NCBI RefSeq assembly: GCF_000935125.1
Contig: NZ_JRKI01000034.1
Coordinates: 310,001 to 374,000 of the forward strand
Length of the DNA stretch: 64,000 nucleotides
Direction of reading: 5' to 3'
From: Streptomyces natalensis ATCC 27448
GTDB taxonomy: Bacteria; Actinomycetota; Actinomycetes; Streptomycetales; Streptomycetaceae
Of the stretch, positions 58,531-64,000 are shown one piece after another. Every line of letters starts with the position of its first letter. Within the stretch, counting starts at the first letter, position 1. Both the position numbers and the translations under genes were made by a program. Below the pieces are notes generated by a model. That model worked only from the letters and a program-made list of their open reading frames with translations. It did no database searches and was not told where the DNA came from.

Positions 58531-60288
58531 GTGACGCGTTGTCGGTTGAGCGGTGTCGTGATGACCCACCCGAAGCGCCGTGAAGCCGCAGAGAGACTGG
58601 CCTCGACCGCGCCCCCGGGCGCCCTGCGGGTGGTCATGGACCCCGACCCCACGGGGACGCCGTCGGTGCTGCGCACGGCGCTGGCCGCCTGGTCCTCGAT
58701 CGAGGACGGAGCCACCCATCAGCTGGTCGTCCAGGACGACATGGTGTTGTCCGATTCCTTCTTCGAGCGGGCCCGGCGCGCCGTCGAGGCGATGCCCGGC
58801 GCCGCACTCGCCCTGTTCGCGCTCTGGGACTCACGCAACGGGGCCGCGGTGCGGTTCGGCGCCCTCGCAGGGGCGCGCTGGGTGGGAGCCGTCAACGAGT
58901 ACTTCCCCTGCGTGTCGATCATCCTGCCGCGGCAGGTCGCCGAAGGCTTCGTGGCGTACGGCCGGAGCCGGCTGGGCGGCTGGCCGGACGACATCCTCAT
59001 GTACCGCTACCTGACCGAACAGTGCATCCCCCGCTATGTGTCGGTACCGAACCTCGCCGAGCACCAGGACCGCGGCAGCATCTCGGGCAACGCCTTCCGG
59101 GGGCCGCGCAGATCCGTGTCCTTCCTGCCGTCGGATCCCGCCGGGCACGAGGACACACGCCTCACCGGCCTGACGGTCGTTCCCTTCTTCAAGCAGGGCG
59201 TGGCGCAGTGTGCGGTCCGCGTCGCCGGGCCCGGGCCGCAGCGCTGGCTCCACCTGGACTGCGAGCGGTACCTGGCGGGCGCCGGAGTGCCGGCCGCCCG
59301 GCTGCGCACGGCTCCCCCGGCAGCGGGGGACGGTGACCGGGGAACGTGGCTCACCGCCTTCGCCACAGGACTGGTGGAGCGGCGCGACGGCCTCCGCGGC
59401 ACCTCCGGCGGCGCAACCGCCTCACCCGACCCCGCCGTGGTAGCCGAAGCCCTGGCGACCATCGGCCCCGGCGGGATCAGCCATGCGCGGACCGAGGAAC
59501 AGATCGAGGAGCGCAGGGCAGAGCTGGCCCGTACCGCCCGGGAGGGACTCGCGGCGGGACGGGAGGCGGCCGAGGACCTCGCGCGTCCGCGCAGGAACCG
59601 CCGGACATCCCCTTCCCGGCCGCGCCGCGTCGGCGTGATCGGCGCGGCGACGCCACTGGGCGAGCACATCGTGCGGGGACTGGCCGACCGCGGACACCCC
59701 GTCACGGTGCTCGGTCCATGGGGCCCCGACGAGGACGGCTGCGCTGCCGTGGCGGATCTGCGGGGCCTCCAAGAGGAACGGGACGGCGAGACGCGGCTGT
59801 CGGTGAACGTACGGACGGACGGCGACGGACGGCCTCTCCCGCACCCCGTCACGTACACGCTGCACGCAGGCGACCTGTACGGGCCCGGATGCTCGCGGCA
59901 CACCCCGATCGGCCGCATGGTGTGGAACGCGCTGCGCAGCCACCCCGTCGTACTGGGCACGGCCCCGGAGCGCCCGCTTCATCCGCTCCATGTGGACGAC
60001 CTCACCGACGCCCTGGGACGGGTGCTGGGCACGCCCCCTGCCGCACGCGTCCTCACACTGGCGGACCCGCAGCCCTGCACGGCTGCCGGCCTGGCGGAAG
60101 CCGTGTGCGGTGCCGTCCGGCCCGTCCCCGTCGAGGCGGACGGCGCAGCGGCCGGCGCCCCCGTCCGGGCGGTGCTCCGGCCCGGCGCGCGCCTGCCCGG
60201 CTGGTCACCCGCGACCGGCCTCGGCCGGGGCCTGCACAGCTTCGCCCAGTGGCTGGCCTACGAGGGCATCCGGCTCATGGCGGACTGA
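58531..60288 (+). CDS. fusion of a glycosyltransferase-like domain with a Rossmann (SDR-like) domain
   Basis: A 585-residue protein. The first 230 residues are a paralogue of the protein at 45453: V-V-M-T-H-P-K-R (Met at residue 11), P-D-P-T-G-T-P-S-V-L-R-T-A-L and V-V-Q-D-D (about residues 66-70). From residue 366, R-V-G-V-I-G-A-A-T-P-L-G begins an SDR-type domain with D-L-Y-G-P-G and P-L-H-P-L-H-V-D-D typical of extended SDRs, but no Y-x3-K is visible and the domain is short, so it may be binding-only. The GTG at 58531 has GGAGGG 3 bases upstream. Convergent with the next GT2 gene, stop codons 11 bases apart. Confidence 0.72.
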   Translation: MTRCRLSGVVMTHPKRREAAERLASTAPPGALRVVMDPDPTGTPSVLRTALAAWSSIEDGATHQLVVQDDMVLSDSFFERARRAVEAMPGAALALFALWDSRNGAAVRFGALAGARWVGAVNEYFPCVSIILPRQVAEGFVAYGRSRLGGWPDDILMYRYLTEQCIPRYVSVPNLAEHQDRGSISGNAFRGPRRSVSFLPSDPAGHEDTRLTGLTVVPFFKQGVAQCAVRVAGPGPQRWLHLDCERYLAGAGVPAARLRTAPPAAGDGDRGTWLTAFATGLVERRDGLRGTSGGATASPDPAVVAEALATIGPGGISHARTEEQIEERRAELARTAREGLAAGREAAEDLARPRRNRRTSPSRPRRVGVIGAATPLGEHIVRGLADRGHPVTVLGPWGPDEDGCAAVADLRGLQEERDGETRLSVNVRTDGDGRPLPHPVTYTLHAGDLYGPGCSRHTPIGRMVWNALRSHPVVLGTAPERPLHPLHVDDLTDALGRVLGTPPAARVLTLADPQPCTAAGLAEAVCGAVRPVPVEADGAAAGAPVRAVLRPGARLPGWSPATGLGRGLHSFAQWLAYEGIRLMAD

Positions 60289-60298
60289 CCGGCAGCAC

Positions 60299-61174
60299 TC
60301 AGATGACGGGAGGGCGGCCCAGCCGCGTCATCCGCCACACCGTGCGCCAGCGCATGGGCTTCCGCCGGCCACAGGGCGTGCGCACCCCCTCGACGAATCC
60401 CCCCAGCCAGGCGCGCAACCCCGCCCGCGACCGGGTACGTGCAACGGTGAGCGCCGTCCACACGCCCAGGTAGAGCGGCACCAGAACCGCCGGCAAATGG
60501 CGCTTGGCCAGCCACACCCGGTTGCGTGCGACCATCCTGTGGTAGACGGCGTGGCGCGTCGGGGACGTCCAGGGGTGCTGTAGCACCAGCTCCGGCGCGT
60601 AGAGGACATGCCAGCCCGCGTCCAGGGCGCGCCAGGCCAGGTCCGTTTCCTCGTGCGCGTAGAAGAACTCGTCCGGCCAGCCGCCGGTCTCGTCCAGCAT
60701 CGCCATGGACAGAGCGTGCCCGCCGCCGAGGAATGTGGTGACGTAGCCGCCGCGCAGCGGGTCCGAGGCACGCAGCCGCGGGACATGGCGGCGCTGGGTG
60801 CGGCCCCGTTCGTCAGCGATACGGAAGCTCACGATCCCCAGGTGCCGGTCCTGCTCGAACAGCTCGACCACCCGGCAGAAGTCGTCCTTGCTGATCAGCA
60901 GCCCGTCGTCGTCCAGGTCGACCACGACATCCACGTCGCCGAACTCCCGGAGCCGGGCCAGCGCCGCGTTCCGGCCACCCGCGACGCCCTCGTTCTCGGC
61001 CAGCATCACGCCCGTGACGCCGTCGGGGAGGAGTGGGAGCGGTGCGCCGTTCGCAACGACCACGATCCGGGCGGCCGGAGTGTGCTGGGCCGCGACCGAC
61101 TCCAGCAGGGCGCCGAGTTCACGCGGGCGATTTCCCATCGTCAAGATCGCGACCCCGAGGCGTAGTTGACGCAC
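60299..61174 (-). CDS. family 2 glycosyltransferase
   Basis: A 291-residue GT-A enzyme: G-V-A-I-L-T-M-G-N-R-P at the N-terminus, N-E-G-V-A-G-G-R-N-A-A-L, the metal site D-L-D-D-D-G, and the catalytic base region F-F-Y-A-H-E-E-T-D-L-A-W-R. It resembles rhamnosyl- or mycofactocin-type GT2 enzymes. C-terminal basic segments may touch the membrane. The GTG at 61174 has GGGAG 9 bases upstream, better than the TTG at 61180. Confidence 0.88.
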   Translation of the reverse strand: MRQLRLGVAILTMGNRPRELGALLESVAAQHTPAARIVVVANGAPLPLLPDGVTGVMLAENEGVAGGRNAALARLREFGDVDVVVDLDDDGLLISKDDFCRVVELFEQDRHLGIVSFRIADERGRTQRRHVPRLRASDPLRGGYVTTFLGGGHALSMAMLDETGGWPDEFFYAHEETDLAWRALDAGWHVLYAPELVLQHPWTSPTRHAVYHRMVARNRVWLAKRHLPAVLVPLYLGVWTALTVARTRSRAGLRAWLGGFVEGVRTPCGRRKPMRWRTVWRMTRLGRPPVI

Positions 61175-61231
61175 TGACAAATGCTCCCATCCTTATGACT
61201 GAACTCGAAATGCTAGCCGTTCCTGCACGTC

Positions 61232-61278
61232 CCGTGCGGAGAGCACCGCGCGCCCCCGTGCGGAGAGCACCGCGCGCC
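61232..61278. repeat. 23-bp direct repeat upstream of the aldo/keto reductase gene
   Basis: Two identical 23-base copies beginning CCGTGCGGAGAGCACC at 61232 and 61256, in the divergent promoter region between the GT2 and aldo/keto reductase genes. Confidence 0.85.
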
Positions 61279-61324
61279 ACCGACCTGCGCGCCCGCGCCC
61301 CCATCCCCGACAGGAGGCCGCACC

Positions 61325-62323
61325 ATGAAGCCCGAGCCCTACCGCGCCGCCGCAGGCCGCTACGACGCCATGCAGTACCAGCGCTGCGGGCGCAGTGGTG
61401 TGCTGCTGCCCAGGGTGTCGCTGGGCTTGTGGCACAACTTCGGCGACACGACCCCGCTGGACACCCAACGGGCCGTGCTGCGCCGCGCCTTCGACCTCGG
61501 TGTCACGCACATCGACCTGGCCAACAACTACGGGCCGCCGTACGGCAGCGCCGAAGCCAACTTCGGCCGGATCCACGCCCAGGACTTCCGGCCGTGGCGC
61601 GATGAGCTGTTCATCGCCACCAAGGCGGGCTACGACATGTGGCCTGGCCCGTACGGCGAATGGGGCTCCCGCAAGTACCTGCTGGCCAGCCTCGACCAGT
61701 CGCTGGGCCGTATGGGTCTCGACTACGTCGACGTCTTCTACTCGCACCGCTTCGACCCGCGGACACCGCTGGAGGAGACCGCCGGCGCCCTCGACGCGGC
61801 GGTGCGTCAGGGCAAGGCGCTCTACGCCGGGCTGTCCAACTATCCGCCGGATCAGATGACGCGCGCCGCGTCGCTGCTGCGCGAGCTCGGCACGCCGCTG
61901 CTGGTCAACCAGGACCGCTACAGCATGCTCGACCGCGGAATCGAGCGCAGCGGGCTGCTCGCCGCGTCCGCCGAGGCAGGTGCCGGCGTGATCGCCTTCT
62001 CACCGCTTGCCCAGGGCCGGCTCACCGACCGCTACCTGAACGGCATCCCCGCCGGATCCCGGGCGGCCCTCGGACATTTCCTCAAGCCCGCCGCCCTCAC
62101 CGAGGAACGACTGGCCCTGCTCCGGACGCTGGACAAGGCCGCGGCCGAGCGCGGCAACACCCTCGCCCAGCTCGCGCTCGCCTGGGTGCTGCGCGACGCA
62201 CGCATCACCTCCGTCCTCATCGGCGCCAGCAGCGTCGCCCAGCTCGAACAGAACCTCGCAGTACTCGACGTGGCGCCGCTCGAGGAGGCGGAGCTCGCCG
62301 GGATAGACCGCCTGCTGGGGTGA
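61325..62323 (+). CDS. aldo/keto reductase (YghZ/KCNAB-type)
   Basis: A 332-residue TIM-barrel NADPH enzyme. L-G-L-W-H-N-F-G starts the barrel; D-L-A-N-N-Y-G-P-P-Y-G-S-A-E holds the catalytic Asp/Tyr, T-K-A-G-Y the Lys, Y-S-H-R-F-D the His, and L-I-G-A-S-S-V-A-Q-L the cofactor site. The closest group reduces L-glyceraldehyde-3-phosphate-like aldehydes. It could reduce an aldehyde or ketone of a sugar intermediate in the cluster. AGGAGG precedes the ATG. It forms the right edge of the cluster. Confidence 0.9.
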   Translation: MKPEPYRAAAGRYDAMQYQRCGRSGVLLPRVSLGLWHNFGDTTPLDTQRAVLRRAFDLGVTHIDLANNYGPPYGSAEANFGRIHAQDFRPWRDELFIATKAGYDMWPGPYGEWGSRKYLLASLDQSLGRMGLDYVDVFYSHRFDPRTPLEETAGALDAAVRQGKALYAGLSNYPPDQMTRAASLLRELGTPLLVNQDRYSMLDRGIERSGLLAASAEAGAGVIAFSPLAQGRLTDRYLNGIPAGSRAALGHFLKPAALTEERLALLRTLDKAAAERGNTLAQLALAWVLRDARITSVLIGASSVAQLEQNLAVLDVAPLEEAELAGIDRLLG

Positions 62324-62477
62324 GGGCTGCCGGGCGACTGCCGGTGGCACGCACTTGGGCCGGTCGGGGTGTCCGTTGTCGCCCGTAGGTAGCGCCCCGG
62401 CATTCCGGCTCGGTTTCGCGTTCCGGCGAAGTGCTTGCGCGCAGCGGGCAGCGTGGCTGCACTTCGTGCGGCAGGTG

Positions 62478-62606
62478 TTACCGAACGGTCCCGAGTTCCA
62501 GAGCCGCTACGCCCGCCACGATCAGTGCCAATCCGCCGACCTGGACGAGCGACAGGCGATCCCCGAGGAGAACCACGCCTAGCAGGAGCACCTGCCGACG
62601 AAGGCA
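62478..62606 (-). pseudogene. C-terminal remnant of a small multidrug/EamA-type transporter
   Basis: On the minus strand R-Q-V-L-L-L-G-V-V-L-L-G-D-R-L-S-L and G-L-A-L-I-V-A-G-V-A-A-L-E-L-G lead to TAA (62480-62478). This is the last two helices of SMR or EamA transporters (usual form L-L-G-E-x-L-x-x-x-Q-x-x-G-x-x-L-I-x-x-G-V). No start or upstream helices remain. It lies directly after the CGNR gene. Confidence 0.55.
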
Positions 62607-62618
62607 AAGCGGTAAAGA

Positions 62619-63194
62619 TCACTCCGCCGATCTGGGGTTTTTGCGCTGGTTGGCATGGAAGCGCGCTTTCTTCTGACGATTCCCGCACGTGTTCATGTCA
62701 CACCATTTACGGGTGCGACTTCGGCTGGTGTCGAAGAAGGCGGCTTGGCAGGTTGGTGATGCACACAAGGCCAATTTTCCGTCTCGTTCGCCTGCGATGA
62801 TGCTGATCGCGTCGGCGGCGATCACGCTGAGGGCATCTTCCACGCAGGAAGCCGAGCTGAGCCGCCATCGCCGCTTACCCTCGGGCGTCAGGATCGCTGC
62901 GGCCCGACCCTGAGCACTGCGGTCATTGATGACGTGGACAGCAGATGCAGGGAGAGCGTCCTGGATCGCGGCCGCTGTCGCGGCGGCGTGAATCGACTCC
63001 CTCAGTTCCCGAGCGAGGTCGAGCTGGGCAGTGGTGCAGGAATCCACGGCGAGGCCGTTCACTGCCAGCCAGTCGATGAGTCGCTGCGGCGTGGGAATGC
63101 GCTCCACAGCATTGCCATGACGCTCCGAGAGCGTCCCCGTGAAGCTGGTCGCCAGCACGTTACCGAGGCGGAAGTCAGGGAACTCAGCACGCAT
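62619..63194 (-). CDS. CGNR zinc-finger transcriptional regulator (ABATE domain)
   Basis: A 191-residue protein. The N-terminal helical ABATE domain (F-R-L-G-N-V-L-A-T-S-F-T-G-T, then L-x-x-W-L) is followed by the zinc finger L-C-A-S-P-T-C-Q-A-A-F-F-D-T-S-R-S-R-T-R-K-W-C-D-M-N-T-C-G-N-R, with four cysteines and the family's C-G-N-R signature. These proteins bind DNA and are linked to stress or xenobiotic response in actinomycetes. It is divergent from the epoxide hydrolase gene, with three short repeats between them that may be its operator. Confidence 0.9.
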   Translation of the reverse strand: MRAEFPDFRLGNVLATSFTGTLSERHGNAVERIPTPQRLIDWLAVNGLAVDSCTTAQLDLARELRESIHAAATAAAIQDALPASAVHVINDRSAQGRAAAILTPEGKRRWRLSSASCVEDALSVIAADAISIIAGERDGKLALCASPTCQAAFFDTSRSRTRKWCDMNTCGNRQKKARFHANQRKNPRSAE

Positions 63195-63196
63195 GG

Positions 63197-63276
63197 AACC
63201 ACCTTAGCTGGTTGCAGCGCGGCTCGGACGCCTGCTAGAACCGTCTTAGCCGGTTCGCGACAGGTCGTAGCCGGTT
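63197..63276. promoter_or_regulatory. three 11-bp direct repeats between CGNR and epoxide hydrolase genes
   Basis: CTTAGCTGGTT (63203-63213), CTTAGCCGGTT (63245-63255) and CGTAGCCGGTT (63266-63276) are direct repeats; the first also forms AACCA-N7-TGGTT (63197-63213). They fill the divergent promoter and are good candidates for the regulator's binding sites. Confidence 0.5.
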
Positions 63277-63297
63277 CCGCGATGGCCAGGAGGTCTC

Positions 63298-64000
63298 ATG
63301 CCCCGCCCAACCAGCGACGTGCAAGCATGTGAAGTCCACGCAACTGACGCTGACCTCGACGATCTGCGCGCGCGACTGGCCGCGGCGCGGCTACCGGAGG
63401 CCGAGACGGTCTATCGCGCCGCGCCCGACCCTCGCCGATGGGAACAGGGCGTTCCTCTCGCCGACCTCGTCGACGTCGTGAACTACTGGCGCACCGGGTA
63501 CAACTGGCGGTCGTTCGAAGCGCGCCTCAACCGGATCGGCCAGTTCCGCACGACCATTGATGATCTGGGAATCCACTTCCTGCACCGCCGGTCCGCACGC
63601 GCGGATGCCACTCCGCTGATCTTGACGCACGGCTGGCCGGACAGCATTGCTCGGTTCATCGATGTAGTGGACGAGCTGGCAGATCCGAAAGACGCAGATG
63701 CGCCGGCGTTCCACGTCGTGGTCCCGTCGCTGCCAGGCTTTGGTTACAGCGACAAGCCGTCCACCACCGGGTGGGGAACCGAAAAGATCGCGGCCGCATG
63801 GGTGGAACTGATGGGAAGGCTCGGCTACAGCAAGTTCGTGGCCCACGGCGGCGACTGGGGAGGCAATATCACCACGGTTCTCGGCGGCAGGTTCCCGGCG
63901 CACGTTCTCGGCATCCACACCACGTTCGCGGAGGGACCGCCCGGGTTGACAACGGACGGGCTGACGGCGGTCGAGCGCAAATGGACCGAGGAAACCCGCG
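63298..64000 (+). CDS. epoxide hydrolase, N-terminal part (runs off the window)
   Basis: The frame is open from the ATG at 63298 (AGGAGG 4 bases upstream) to the window end, giving 234 residues. The N-terminal epoxide-hydrolase domain (L-R-A-R-L-A-A-A-R-L-P-E, W-R-T-G-Y-N-W-R) is followed by the alpha/beta hydrolase core: oxyanion H-G-W-P-D-S, then G-F-G-Y-S-D, and the nucleophile Asp in H-G-G-D-W-G-G. The family opens epoxides with water. The general-base His lies beyond the window. Divergent from the CGNR regulator and probably controlled by it. Confidence 0.9.
   Translation, partial: MPRPTSDVQACEVHATDADLDDLRARLAAARLPEAETVYRAAPDPRRWEQGVPLADLVDVVNYWRTGYNWRSFEARLNRIGQFRTTIDDLGIHFLHRRSARADATPLILTHGWPDSIARFIDVVDELADPKDADAPAFHVVVPSLPGFGYSDKPSTTGWGTEKIAAAWVELMGRLGYSKFVAHGGDWGGNITTVLGGRFPAHVLGIHTTFAEGPPGLTTDGLTAVERKWTEETR

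Noticed and set aside
41914..62323. Streptomycin- or bluensomycin-type cluster
   Set aside because: Only one amidinotransferase and no inositol dehydrogenase, aminotransferase or dTDP-sugar synthesis set are present, so the known aminocyclitol pathways do not fit.

Overview
The window reads as a stretch of chromosome from a high-GC actinomycete, most probably Streptomyces. Coding regions show strong G/C bias at the third codon position, GTG and TTG starts are common, and the gene types are typical of the genus: PQQ/WD40-type membrane kinases, CHAP and S1 secreted hydrolases, ALF-repeat toxins, DUF4328, DUF6153-like and CGNR regulators. Nothing here is ribosomal or core housekeeping. It looks like accessory or arm-type sequence with many decayed genes.

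Layout. 1-5 kb: the tail of a TPP-dependent enzyme, a Bcr/CflA-type exporter, a methyltransferase, a LysR regulator with a coupled small gene, and a lipoprotein. 5-7.5 kb: a copper unit (Met-rich multicopper oxidase plus a small DUF6153-like membrane protein) behind a CsoR-like inverted repeat. 8.3-13.6 kb: two Ser/Thr kinases with extracytoplasmic beta-propeller regions and a pseudokinase, in one direction. 14-22.7 kb: unrelated single genes (CHAP hydrolase, GT4 glycosyltransferase, DHA2 exporter, ProC-like reductase with an in-frame 9-bp repeat, and a TetR/esterase divergent pair with a clear operator). 22.8-28.7 kb: a secreted ALF-repeat polymorphic toxin followed by a train of small candidate immunity genes, one of them broken. 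29-33.3 kb: three secreted proteins, including an active-looking S1 protease and a sister protease whose catalytic His and Ser are replaced. 34-40.4 kb: decayed genes around two tandem ammonium transporters that both carry Glu in place of the first twin-His residue; a ureA-like remnant lies just upstream.

40.5-62.3 kb is the most interesting region. It is a mosaic of about 18 genes on both strands: a NodB deacetylase with an unknown N-terminal domain, O-carbamoyltransferase, aminoglycoside-phosphotransferase-like kinase, three family-2 glycosyltransferases, two members of a second glycosyltransferase-like family, a dimethylformamidase-like protein, GNAT, methyltransferase, HAD phosphatase, amidinotransferase, radical SAM/SPASM enzyme, GHMP sugar kinase, Nudix hydrolase, NAD-dependent sugar epimerase and aldo/keto reductase. 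No PKS, NRPS or terpene core is present. The enzyme set fits a guanidinylated, carbamoylated sugar- or cyclitol-type product, or a decorated glycan, but no known cluster is recognised. A TnpB-only IS sits between the amidinotransferase operon and the radical SAM operon. Three convergent gene pairs overlap at their 3' ends, and two glycosyltransferase genes share a nearly identical 190-bp inverted segment.

62.3-64 kb holds a transporter remnant, a CGNR regulator and the start of an epoxide hydrolase, the last two divergent around a set of short repeats. No rRNA, tRNA, prophage or CRISPR array was seen. Functional names rest on motif recognition by eye; no database search was run.
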